In this document: in pieces, positions 7,625-15,091 of the stretch
Layout of the letters: the number at the start of each line of letters is the position of its first letter
How positions within the stretch are numbered: the first letter of the stretch is position 1
DNA from: a virus
DNA length: 21,066 nt
Virus record (IMG/VR): IMGVR_UViG_3300007074_001457
Span: 1 to 21,066 of that record
Direction: 5' to 3' (one strand)
Made by a program: the position numbers and the translations under genes
Notes under the pieces: generated by a model
The model's database searches: none
What the model was told of the DNA's origin: nothing
What the model saw: only the letters and a program-made list of their open reading frames with translations

Positions 7625-8803
7625 TTAAAAATCATTCTCACGGAATTTTCTTTCATAATCAATCTCTTCACGATTGGGTTTCCACTTATTTTTGGGTATC
7701 CACTTAGCATCGAAAACATCATCAGAGAAATAATTTTCTAATTTCAATTTACTATATGGTAGTGGGACCAATTCAGCTAACTTATTCAAATCTTTAACCT
7801 GAGAGATTCGGTGGTATAATTTATATGGGTCAGAACCTTTCTTACGTTCTACAATATCTTCGAATAGTTTCAACCATAAGAATATATGACCACCCATAGA
7901 TATCTTCTCTAATGACTTCTTAAACCCTGCTGAATCATTATCATAGAAGTACTGCAAGTCGATATCATTACTTTCGAGGAATTTGAGGTCGGTATTAACA
8001 CCCACAACTCCGATAGAATTTGGATAAAATAACGCATCTAAATATCCCTCGAACAGAGTTACCGTAGAGGATAGATTAACATTGAGTATATTGAAGAAAT
8101 AACTCAACTTGTTATAAACAATCATTTGATGAGCATCCATTTCATTATCAGGATTTACCCATTCAGATAATGTCTCATAATTATAAATTACAAAGAATCT
8201 CCTTCTACCCTTTCTTAGATTCCTAACTTGAATACCCAATACCCGATCCTCTCTACGATTCAATAGAACAATAACATGTTCAAATCCTTCATCACCCTTC
8301 GAATACTTTGCTTGATAGATGTTGGTGTGTTTATCCTCAGTGATACCACGACCAGTTAGGTATTTATATATTCCACCATTTTTAACGATAGGTTCAAAAT
8401 CATATATTGGACTCACCTTCTTAACATTGAAGGCGTGTGTCAGTTCTTCGAGTGATATTAAATCATCAAACTTAGTATCGATGAAATCGTCCTGATAATC
8501 ATTATAGGTTATGTTATTATTGAGATGTTCAATAATCTCCATTTTCTTATCAGGGTCCAAGACTTCATTAAAATCTTTAGCAAACTTATCGAATCCCGTT
8601 TTTTTATCACAACGAAAACACACAAACAATAATTTATTATAATAAACATTACCTCTTTTTTTCGTTTTAGTTCTACCTTCATGGCAATATGGACACCTAA
8701 ACTGCACACGGTCATGGTGATGTGTTATCACAACCCGCTCCATTCTATCCGAAAATTCCTTATTTATTATGTTCGTTACTATACTCTGTATGTACTTTTC
8801 CAT
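7625..8803 (-). CDS. DNA primase, T4 gp61/DnaG-like
   Basis: This enzyme makes RNA primers for lagging-strand synthesis at the phage fork, normally with a replicative helicase such as gp41. An N-terminal zinc ribbon is formed by C37/C40 (CPYC) and C62/C65 (CFRC). The TOPRIM core shows E252 in the strand LFEGYLDALF, then D288 and D290 in YDNDSAG, the metal-binding residues. Length is 392 aa against 342 for T4 gp61. Between them lies a basic segment (RKGRRRFF, residues of about 197-204). The start ATG at 8803 is preceded 33 bases upstream by TATATTTG (minus strand), a fit to the Bacteroidota -7 box. Endonuclease genes flank it on both sides. Confidence 0.88.
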   Translation of the reverse strand: MEKYIQSIVTNIINKEFSDRMERVVITHHHDRVQFRCPYCHEGRTKTKKRGNVYYNKLLFVCFRCDKKTGFDKFAKDFNEVLDPDKKMEIIEHLNNNITYNDYQDDFIDTKFDDLISLEELTHAFNVKKVSPIYDFEPIVKNGGIYKYLTGRGITEDKHTNIYQAKYSKGDEGFEHVIVLLNRREDRVLGIQVRNLRKGRRRFFVIYNYETLSEWVNPDNEMDAHQMIVYNKLSYFFNILNVNLSSTVTLFEGYLDALFYPNSIGVVGVNTDLKFLESNDIDLQYFYDNDSAGFKKSLEKISMGGHIFLWLKLFEDIVERKKGSDPYKLYHRISQVKDLNKLAELVPLPYSKLKLENYFSDDVFDAKWIPKNKWKPNREEIDYERKFRENDF

Positions 8804-8812
8804 ATCAATTAT

Positions 8813-9031
8813 ATGATTTGTGTAAATCTAAGTTTCAAATATAATATATGTATTGAATATGATGGCGAGCATCATTTTAAAAGTGTTTCTAAGTATGGTG
8901 GTGAAAGTTTTCTAGAAAAAGTTAAAAAGTACGATAAGATAAAAAATGAATGGTGTTCGAAAAACAAAATCAGATTAATAAGAATACCATATACTGAGAA
9001 ATCTAGAATATTTGAAGTATTGAATGAGTAG
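8813..9031 (+). pseudogene. C-terminal remnant of an endonuclease
   Basis: Only about 72 codons are left. They encode CIEYDGEHHF, then KVKKYDKIKNEWCSKNKIRLIRIPY, the strand-loop-helix-strand end of a PD-(D/E)XK-type nuclease common in phage homing endonucleases (IEYDGEQHY...DxxKNxYC...IRIPY). The N-terminal zinc and DNA-reading modules and the preceding acidic catalytic region are absent. The frame extends backward over the primase start region on the opposite strand, where it reads as unrelated sequence, so the ATG at 8813 is nominal. It looks like the stump of an endonuclease once inserted between the primase and the 615-aa gene. Confidence 0.7.
8836..8843 (-). promoter_or_regulatory. Possible Bacteroidota-type -7 promoter box for primase
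   Basis: On the minus strand this reads TATATTTG, matching the TAnnTTTG box used by the primary sigma factor of Bacteroidota. It lies about 33 bases before the primase start. No clear -33 TTG element was confirmed, and A/T richness makes chance matches likely. Confidence 0.25.
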
Positions 9032-9035
9032 TTGC

Positions 9036-10883
9036 TTAATATTCATAGTTGAATGTAAACAATGCTTCAGGATTTTGTATTATCTTATGTCTTTGTATTA
9101 AGGCGAAATTATACATAGTCCAAGCTAACTTATGTGACTTCGTAGTACCCTCACTCATTATCAAATCATATAAATCACTCGACAACATATCACTATACGG
9201 ATTCATTTCATCGGTAATCACCAAGTTATTAAATCCTCTATATGAATATTCTGCTTGATTACACATAACTTTCTCTATATCATTTACACCAATAACACAA
9301 TGTAGTATTAAAAAAAATCTAAGACAAGTGTGGAAATCTTCCTTCTTACGATCCTTGAAATATATTGGTATTGTTTTAAAATCAAATGTACCAGACCTAT
9401 TTCCGGTCATTAACATTTTATCAAAATCGGTATAATCTATCTCATCTGTTTTTATATGTTTAGCTAATTCCTCGATTGATAGTATTTTCACACGCTTAGC
9501 AATCCAATCAGATATAGACACACCATCAACCTCATCAGTTATTAAATGGTATTTCTTACCAATTGGATCAAATATAACATCTTTCACTAAGGATTTAACA
9601 TCCTCACCACCTTGAATAGTATCCACTAAAACCGATTTCATTCCTATGGGTATAAAATCAGTCATTTGTGTATCATTATTCCAGTATTTAACCGTTTTAT
9701 CTCTGGGTAACCAATCCTCTAATAAGTCAGAATATTCCGATTCATCTGCATGGTAATAACCACCGAAATATTTAGAACTTACTACCTCTTCTGCCGATTC
9801 TGGATACCAGACACCATCAAAATCTAATTTAATTGAATTATCCCTATTCAACCATCCATAAATTATCGATTCAACAGCTTCATCTTCTTCTAACCATTCT
9901 CTCTCATGCTCAGACCAAATTCCTCCCGACCTTGCAGTACCATCAGCACTTTTCAATTTTAAAATGTTATCATCCGGAAATTCATGCATGTTATAAAGTT
10001 TCCCACTCTCAGTGTTTATAAATTTGAAAGTATCTAAATATGGCCATTTATCAAATTTGAAAGATGTTAATTGTACTGTTATGGTTTGATTTTTTAAATT
10101 ATGTAATGGCACTAACTTATTTTCGTGTTCATAAGCCTTGAATAACCTTTGAACTGGTTCATCAGAAAAATATATTCTATCCATAACAATACCTTTATCT
10201 GTTTTCCATATCAAAGCTCGTCCAGAAATTTTCCCTTTCCTTTGCGATTTCAAAATAAGTAGACTACACACATCTGTATTTTCACAATAGAGATCAATCC
10301 ATTCCTGACACTTCGATTTTCTCATACACGAATTACCAAGATCACCTTGGTCAGACACATAATTATCTTCTAGATACCATTTTCGTATATTTTCACCAGT
10401 AACAACTTCGAAATTCTCAAACTTACTATCCGATACATTATGTATTATGTCATAATTTATTTTATATAAAAGCACAAATTCCTCAGTTTCTGTACCAGTG
10501 GTACCCAATCCGATTATCTTATCAATCTTATTTAAAAATTTTCCGACCTTAACCGGATTTCTCATTCGACTCCAAACTACAGATTTAGGATTATCATATT
10601 CTTCTGATATCCAATCCTTAAAAGCCAATTTCGAACCAGACTGGTTATATAGTTGTCCTATTTTACCAACATGTATGAAAGTAACCATATCATTTCTATT
10701 GGATATATTGATGTAGGTCATGTCGGATTTTACATCACGCCCGTGACTCATTAATATTGAAGATGCGTTGACATTACCATCATTCTTCATCTGTTCTAAA
10801 ATCATCCTCAAATCGATGGATAAATAAAAGGGTATATCATTACTTATTGTCTCAACAATAAATTCATTAAAATTTTTATACAT
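9036..10883 (-). CDS. Unknown 615-aa protein with capsid-targeting-like N-terminus
   Basis: Function unknown. The N-terminus MYKNFNEFIVE|T is strikingly like the capsid-targeting peptide of T4 internal proteins (MKTYQEFIAE), including a hydrophobic-x-Glu site where the T4 prohead protease would cut. This suggests the protein is packaged in the head and injected. Further on is a conserved-looking block GNSCMRKSKCQEWIDLY, then CSLLILKS and GRALIWKTDKG, a cysteine-containing segment and two strands. Residues of about 330-560 are acidic with many Trp and Tyr. There is no signal peptide or membrane segment. It shares a divergent 40-base promoter gap with the metallophosphoesterase. Confidence 0.75.
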   Translation of the reverse strand: MYKNFNEFIVETISNDIPFYLSIDLRMILEQMKNDGNVNASSILMSHGRDVKSDMTYINISNRNDMVTFIHVGKIGQLYNQSGSKLAFKDWISEEYDNPKSVVWSRMRNPVKVGKFLNKIDKIIGLGTTGTETEEFVLLYKINYDIIHNVSDSKFENFEVVTGENIRKWYLEDNYVSDQGDLGNSCMRKSKCQEWIDLYCENTDVCSLLILKSQRKGKISGRALIWKTDKGIVMDRIYFSDEPVQRLFKAYEHENKLVPLHNLKNQTITVQLTSFKFDKWPYLDTFKFINTESGKLYNMHEFPDDNILKLKSADGTARSGGIWSEHEREWLEEDEAVESIIYGWLNRDNSIKLDFDGVWYPESAEEVVSSKYFGGYYHADESEYSDLLEDWLPRDKTVKYWNNDTQMTDFIPIGMKSVLVDTIQGGEDVKSLVKDVIFDPIGKKYHLITDEVDGVSISDWIAKRVKILSIEELAKHIKTDEIDYTDFDKMLMTGNRSGTFDFKTIPIYFKDRKKEDFHTCLRFFLILHCVIGVNDIEKVMCNQAEYSYRGFNNLVITDEMNPYSDMLSSDLYDLIMSEGTTKSHKLAWTMYNFALIQRHKIIQNPEALFTFNYEY

Positions 10884-10897
10884 AATCCTATATATTT

Positions 10898-10909
10898 AAT
10901 AATATAATC
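10898..10909 (+). promoter_or_regulatory. AATAATATAATC intergenic motif
   Basis: AATAATATAATC lies in the divergent gap 15 bases before the phosphoesterase start. The same 12-mer is in the gap at 13109-13120, and its first 11 bases occur 7 bases before uvsW (16663-16673). It contains TATAAT, so it may be a promoter -10 region. Confidence 0.3.
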
Positions 10910-10923
10910 CATATATTTGTACT

Positions 10924-11646
10924 ATGAAATTAAAATTTGATAATGTAATAGCCCTTGGTGATATTCATGGTCATTTTGATGTTATAATCAACCATATTGA
11001 AAAAATTGGTATGGAAAAATCACTCTATATACAAGTAGGTGATTTTGGTATTGGGTTTTATGAGAATGATAAGCAGAACATGACAGTTCTGAATAACAAA
11101 CTCGTGGAGGGTAATAACTTTTTATTTGCTATTCGTGGGAATCACGATGATCCAGATTGGTTCAAAGATGATATGTATGTTGAGTTCAAGAAAACATTGA
11201 CTAACATAAAATTCATACCTGATTACACAGTCATGGATATAAACGATGAAACATATCTCTTCATCGGTGGGGCTGTCTCTATCGATAGAGTTGATCGTAT
11301 TGAGAGAGGTATGGGATGGTTCGAGGATGAAGTAATCAATTTTGATTACAACTTCTGTGAGACTGTAACTGGTATCGATCGAATGGTGTGTCACACATCA
11401 CCAAACTTCAGTCCTCCATTTGCTATACACACTCCCATGATAATGGAACGTACCAAAAAGGATCCGACACTTTTACAAGATCTTGTGAATGAGCGGACAC
11501 AGATTACTAAGATTATCGAAGATATAATGAAGAACAATAAATTGAAGTCTTTTCACTATGGACATTTTCACAAGTCAAGTACTTACCCAGTAGATGGTTG
11601 TGATTTTATCTTACTCGATATAAATGAATTTTTACTTATAGACTAA
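10924..11646 (+). CDS. Calcineurin-like metallophosphoesterase
   Basis: All five metal-binding motifs are present in order: GDIHGH (D13, H15), VGDFG (D40), RGNHDD (N73, H74), CHTSP (H157) and YGHFH (H214, H216). These coordinate a two-metal site that hydrolyses phosphomono- or phosphodiesters. The 240-aa length is a single catalytic domain with a helical insertion near residues 175-205. The substrate cannot be told from the motifs; the fold includes Ser/Thr phosphatases, dinucleotide polyphosphatases and nucleases. In a phage it could remove a nucleotide signal or alter host phosphoproteins, but that is inference. Six bases separate it from the next small gene, so they are probably co-transcribed. 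Confidence 0.9.
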   Translation: MKLKFDNVIALGDIHGHFDVIINHIEKIGMEKSLYIQVGDFGIGFYENDKQNMTVLNNKLVEGNNFLFAIRGNHDDPDWFKDDMYVEFKKTLTNIKFIPDYTVMDINDETYLFIGGAVSIDRVDRIERGMGWFEDEVINFDYNFCETVTGIDRMVCHTSPNFSPPFAIHTPMIMERTKKDPTLLQDLVNERTQITKIIEDIMKNNKLKSFHYGHFHKSSTYPVDGCDFILLDINEFLLID

Positions 11647-11651
11647 ATGAT

Positions 11652-11837
11652 ATGAAATTAAACGGATTAACACTAATGATAATTGGAGTACTTTTTATGG
11701 TACTTGAAGGATATCTATTCGTAAATCACTTCAATATGGTTGATACCACACTTGGTGTTGTCATAGCCATTGCTATACCATCACTTGGAGCATTGTATAT
11801 TATGTATGGTGCTCAGAAATATATGAGAGGAGAGTAA
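11652..11837 (+). CDS. Small protein with two membrane helices
   Basis: The 61-aa protein has two hydrophobic stretches, residues of about 6-24 (LTLMIIGVLFMVLEGYLF) and 32-54 (TLGVVIAIAIPSLGALYIMYG), separated by a short polar loop and ended by a basic tail (QKYMRGE). It should be a hairpin in the inner membrane. It follows the phosphoesterase by five bases. Its stop codon abuts the stop of the convergent HAD-like gene. Possible roles such as lysis timing or superinfection exclusion cannot be distinguished. Confidence 0.65.
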   Translation: MKLNGLTLMIIGVLFMVLEGYLFVNHFNMVDTTLGVVIAIAIPSLGALYIMYGAQKYMRGE

Positions 11838-13094
11838 TTAATTCGAGTGAGCTTCTGGCTCCTTCGAATCTTCTTTTGCTTGTAAAATGTCTTCTTTGGT
11901 TATCGGATTCATCAAAGCCAATTTATCAGCTTTTATAATATTATCTATATACTGTTTCTCGTTAAATTTAGAGAAATTATTTAAATGTTCCATAACTTTC
12001 TTTTCTTTTCTCTTACCAACTTTCACATTATCAGTAGACTCTTTCTCTTTTTCATCATCTACTATTTCCTTGGCCATCTTAGCCAATTCCCTAGATGATC
12101 TCCTAAGTAGTGTATTACCACCATCATCGTCTTTACTACTATTGGTGTGAGTTTTATCACTCAGTTTACCAAAGTCTTTAAATCCGACTAATGAAGACCG
12201 TAAACCAGCAGTACCACCAACACTAATGTTGGCATTTGATTCAACTGTTCGAACCATCTTAGTTACATTATCCGGATCATTCGTATTTTTAATGACATAT
12301 TCATCAATGTGTGAAAAAGTTTCATGGTCTAGATTGTTTACTAAGTCTTCGATACGTTTAACGTTACTTGGATCATCATCAGAGAATCCTATTTTTGCTG
12401 GTATTCCAATATCCATAGCGTATTTATTAACTTTCTTTTTGAAGGATAACAACGCGTCTTCCTTTCCTTGTTCTGGGTTTGATGCATCACCACCTCTTGA
12501 TGGAGAAGATACACCCACGAAATCACAATAAGATAAATATCTTTTAAAAACCTCATTATCACTCGGAACACCTTTTAACACTCGTGGTAAATGATTAACA
12601 TCCTTACCGTAATCATATTCAAATCTCAATAGATTAGAATACATATCAATTCTCTGTTCCTCTGATAAAAAATTATCAATTATCCATTCAATTCCTAATA
12701 AAATACCCTCTGGCTCGTGACCTCTAGCTGTTATAATTGCAAAAATTGATCCATTGATAAGACATTCTATGAAGTCTTCCCAAGCCGGTCCAAATTGATT
12801 ATTCTCAATTGCTGTTTTAGTATCCTCTAAGAAAGCATTTAACCCCCTCGGACCGTTGTCACGGAATTCCGAGAAGGCTTTATCAGGATCATTTTCTACA
12901 ATCCTGTAATTTTGCTTACTTCTTACCTTCACAAACTCAGTGGTCGAAACATCAACTGGTACCCAAGTACCACCTTTATTTTCTTCCATATGTATTTTAG
13001 TATCCATATATAATAAATTATCATCAACATCAAATGCGTAGTAAAGAATATATTCAGGAACTTCAAATTCCTTATATTTTAGGTGCTTAGACAT
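11838..13094 (-). CDS. HAD-superfamily-like hydrolase with tag-like N-terminus
   Basis: Residues 1-245 show the HAD motifs: FDVDDN (D22, D24) for nucleophile and acid/base, TARG (T122) for motif II, K211 in GKEDALLSFKKK for motif III, and SDDD (D239-D241) for metal binding. This fits a phosphatase acting on small phosphates, phosphopeptides or nucleic-acid ends. The cap region between motifs I and II is about 95 residues. The protein starts MSKHLKYKEF, like other tagged proteins here. Residues 280-418 are Ser-, Lys- and Asp-rich and look disordered, and contain a second tag-like copy at 368-379 (MEHLNNFSKFNE). It may therefore be packaged and processed. Convergent with the membrane peptide gene. 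Confidence 0.68.
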   Translation of the reverse strand: MSKHLKYKEFEVPEYILYYAFDVDDNLLYMDTKIHMEENKGGTWVPVDVSTTEFVKVRSKQNYRIVENDPDKAFSEFRDNGPRGLNAFLEDTKTAIENNQFGPAWEDFIECLINGSIFAIITARGHEPEGILLGIEWIIDNFLSEEQRIDMYSNLLRFEYDYGKDVNHLPRVLKGVPSDNEVFKRYLSYCDFVGVSSPSRGGDASNPEQGKEDALLSFKKKVNKYAMDIGIPAKIGFSDDDPSNVKRIEDLVNNLDHETFSHIDEYVIKNTNDPDNVTKMVRTVESNANISVGGTAGLRSSLVGFKDFGKLSDKTHTNSSKDDDGGNTLLRRSSRELAKMAKEIVDDEKEKESTDNVKVGKRKEKKVMEHLNNFSKFNEKQYIDNIIKADKLALMNPITKEDILQAKEDSKEPEAHSN

Positions 13095-13108
13095 AACTAT
13101 ATATATAT

Positions 13109-13120
13109 AATAATATAATC
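13109..13120 (+). promoter_or_regulatory. AATAATATAATC intergenic motif, second copy
   Basis: This is identical to 10898-10909 and also sits in a divergent gap, here between the HAD-like gene and the frameshifted endonuclease. On the minus strand both copies are followed by an ATATATA run before a start codon. Confidence 0.28.
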
Positions 13121-13163
13121 TACCTTGGATTTGGACGAGTCAGTTGTTTTATATATACTTTTA

Positions 13164-13857
13164 ATGTATTCAGATAAAAAGGTTGATATTAAAATTTCTA
13201 AAAGAAATTTTGAGTATTATAAAGGTAAGGGTTATGTATCTACATTACAGGAAATAATTACTATTAAATGTTGTGATATATCACAAACAGTATCAACTAA
13301 AATATATGTAATTTGTGAGTTCTGTAAACAAGAGAGATATATCAAATCTCTGAATTATCACAACCAAATAAAAAAAAAAAAATTTATATGCTTGCTCATC
13401 ATGTAGTAAATATGGCGTAAATGTTTCGAAATTAAACTATATTAAAAAAAAGAAAGAGGAAACCACAATGAGACATTATGGTGTTGTGAATCCATCACAT
13501 TCTCCGGAATTATTCGAAAAAGCACAAAAGTCTGGTAAAAAAATAAAAATGCACGAAACAGGTATTATGTATAGAGGTACATATGAGCAAAATTTCCTTG
13601 ACTTCTGCCTATCCAATAATATTAATGTGTTGAAAGGTAATAGTGTGAAATATAAGTTTGAAGGTAAAAATAGAATCTACCACTCAGACTTCCTAATTAA
13701 GGAATATAATCTAATATGTGAAATAAAATCCAAATATTATTACGATAAGTATTATGATAAAAATATAGCAAAAGAAAAAGCATCTATATCCGAGGGATAT
13801 GATTTCATTTTCATAATCGATAAGAATTATCAAAAATTTATAGAAAAATTTATATGA
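13164..13857 (+). pseudogene. Homing endonuclease split by a frameshift in a 13-A run
   Basis: Two frames together encode one endonuclease. The first starts best at ATG 13164 (MYSDKKVDIKISKRNFEYYKG) rather than the upstream TTG at 13125, carries CEFC, and stops at 13404-13406. After the A13 run (13370-13382) a +1 frame gives ACSSCSKYG, supplying the second half of the zinc ribbon, then a RHYGVVNPS repeat. The nuclease core is HSDFLIKEYNLICEIKSK, a PD-(D/E)XK pattern. The first 85 residues align with those of the endonuclease at 5889-7547, but the nuclease domain differs. The break may be real, a homopolymer sequencing error, or bypassed by polymerase slippage. It ends at a strong hairpin. Confidence 0.78.
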
Positions 13858-13886
13858 GTTGGTATATTTTCATTATACCAACTCAT
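13854..13886. terminator. Perfect 13-bp hairpin between convergent genes
   Basis: Arms ATGAGTTGGTATA (13854-13866) and TATACCAACTCAT (13874-13886) pair perfectly around a 7-base loop. TATTTTT follows on the plus strand and a T-rich tract follows on the minus strand. It should act as a bidirectional terminator for the endonuclease and the acidic-protein gene. The outer 8 bp equal those of the 4971-4999 hairpin. Confidence 0.85.
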
Positions 13887-13896
13887 TATTTTTAAC

Positions 13897-14184
13897 TTAT
13901 GCTTTTCTTTTTGAAACAAAAGATGTAAATGATTCTAGCTGAGCTTCATCTTCATCATCATCTTCATCTTCATCTTCGGCTCCACCTGGAACTTCTTCGA
14001 AATCTTCACCTTGTCCTTCTTCGGCATCAAAAGCTTTAAGATCCTCTCCACCTTCTTCACCTTCTTCGATTTCAATTGTGAATTCTTCCACAACTTCTTC
14101 GTCTAGCGTAGCTGTTACAGAAATTCTGTCTTCGTCACCAGTTACAACAATTAAATATCCTTCTATTTCTACTGTAGTCTTCAT
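13897..14184 (-). CDS. Very acidic small protein
   Basis: The 95-aa protein has three parts: residues 1-38 form beta strands (VEIEGYLIVVTG, ISVTATLDEEVVEEFTIEIEE), residues 39-80 are almost all Glu, Asp and Gly, and residues 81-95 form a basic amphipathic end (AQLESFTSFVSKRKA). Acidic low-complexity proteins of this size include phage prohead core proteins such as T4 gp67, and DNA mimics. Neither identity can be shown. It is divergent from the ClpP gene across a 172-base gap. The GAA/GAT-rich codon run makes the acidic segment a simple-sequence tract at DNA level. Confidence 0.65.
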   Translation of the reverse strand: MKTTVEIEGYLIVVTGDEDRISVTATLDEEVVEEFTIEIEEGEEGGEDLKAFDAEEGQGEDFEEVPGGAEDEDEDDDEDEAQLESFTSFVSKRKA

Positions 14185-14270
14185 AATTTTTATTTATTTT
14201 TATGTTGTATATATTATATCTAAAACCCCTAAAAATACACTTTTTATGAGGTAAATTGATTTTTACGTTA

Positions 14271-14305
14271 ATTAGTATAATTTACACATACCAAACATTA
14301 GTATA
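14271..14305 (+). promoter_or_regulatory. Repeated ATTAGTATA elements upstream of clpP
   Basis: ATTAGTATA occurs at 14271-14279 and 14297-14305, 26 bases apart, and is followed by AT or TAAT, giving TATAAT-like -10 sequences in the divergent gap. A TTGATT at 14257-14262 is only 14 bases from the first TATAAT, so a standard sigma-70 promoter is not convincing. It may be tandem promoters or a binding site. Confidence 0.3.
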
Positions 14306-14356
14306 TAATAAACAGTAATATGTTTTTAATAAAACAATAAAAATGGAAATTTTTTA

Positions 14357-14959
14357 ATGAATAAACCATCACTATCAAAATTAATGTATGGGAAATCTAA
14401 CTTCTTAGAAGATAATACACACCCAACAGATATATTCCACCATCTATTAAATCAACGTATAATAGTATTGAGTGGAGAAATAGACACTTTCTTATGTGAG
14501 TTCGTTAAAGGTTCTCTACTTTTCTTAGAATCCGAAAGTGATGAAGACATTACTCTATATGTAAATTCACCTGGTGGGTCAGTATATGACGGTCTTGGAC
14601 TATTGGATGTAATGGAGTATATAAAACCAGATATCATAACAGTTAATACGGGACTATGTGCTTCAATGGGAGCTGTTATTCTATGTTCTGGTACAAAGGG
14701 TAAACGAAAAGCTCTTAAAAGAAGTAGAACGATGATACATCAACCAATCGGTGGTGGATGGATGCAACAAGCATCAGATATGGAGATTGAAGCTAAGGAA
14801 ATAAACTCTCTGAAGAAAGAACTATATAACATTATATCAAAAAACACTGGTCAAAATTACGAAAAAGTATTTCAAGACTCTGATCGTAATTACTGGATGA
14901 GCTCAACAGACGCTCTAAAATACGGAATGATTGATGAGGTTTTAGATGTTAGAAAATGA
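14357..14959 (+). CDS. clpP: ClpP-type serine protease
   Basis: The 200-aa protein matches full-length ClpP. It has the oxyanion loop NSPGG (70-74), nucleophile S103 in CASMGA, catalytic H128 in MIHQP, and D176 in DSDRNYWMS, followed by the usual end (ALKYGMIDEVL). ClpP forms a 14-subunit barrel that degrades unfolded proteins fed by an AAA+ partner (ClpX or ClpA). No such ATPase is encoded in the window, so it may use the host's. In a phage it could degrade host or defence proteins or process head proteins. The N-terminal 20 residues look non-propeptide-like, and the axial-loop region differs from bacterial ClpP. A 37-aa gene overlaps its stop by ATGA. Confidence 0.93.
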   Translation: MNKPSLSKLMYGKSNFLEDNTHPTDIFHHLLNQRIIVLSGEIDTFLCEFVKGSLLFLESESDEDITLYVNSPGGSVYDGLGLLDVMEYIKPDIITVNTGLCASMGAVILCSGTKGKRKALKRSRTMIHQPIGGGWMQQASDMEIEAKEINSLKKELYNIISKNTGQNYEKVFQDSDRNYWMSSTDALKYGMIDEVLDVRK

Positions 14960-15069
14960 ATGAATTAGAGATAATATACGAGGTTAAGTATCAGAATTCT
15001 GACTATTGGGTAATAGTAAGCCAATATAGGGGTTATAACACTTTTTATTACCAATTCCTACATTTATGA
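14956..15069 (+). CDS. Small translationally coupled protein (37 aa)
   Basis: The ATG overlaps the clpP stop as ATGA, a typical coupling arrangement. The protein (MNELEIIYEVKYQNSDYWVI..., ending in YYQFLHL) looks like two beta strands and has balanced composition, unlike random AT-rich translation. Function unknown. The next gene starts 22 bases later. Confidence 0.45.
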   Translation: MNELEIIYEVKYQNSDYWVIVSQYRGYNTFYYQFLHL

Positions 15070-15091
15070 TAAATTGTGAAGGATAAAAACA

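Noticed and set aside
8681-8812. Longer N-terminus for the endonuclease remnant
   Set aside because: This part overlaps the primase N-terminal codons on the other strand and shows no nuclease-like sequence.
13897-14080. Microsatellite-like CATCTT/TTCATC repeats as a non-coding repeat array
   Set aside because: They encode the Glu/Asp run of the acidic protein in a complete frame with a good start.
14257-14280. Standard sigma-70 promoter before clpP
   Set aside because: The TTGATT to TATAAT spacing is only 14 bases.
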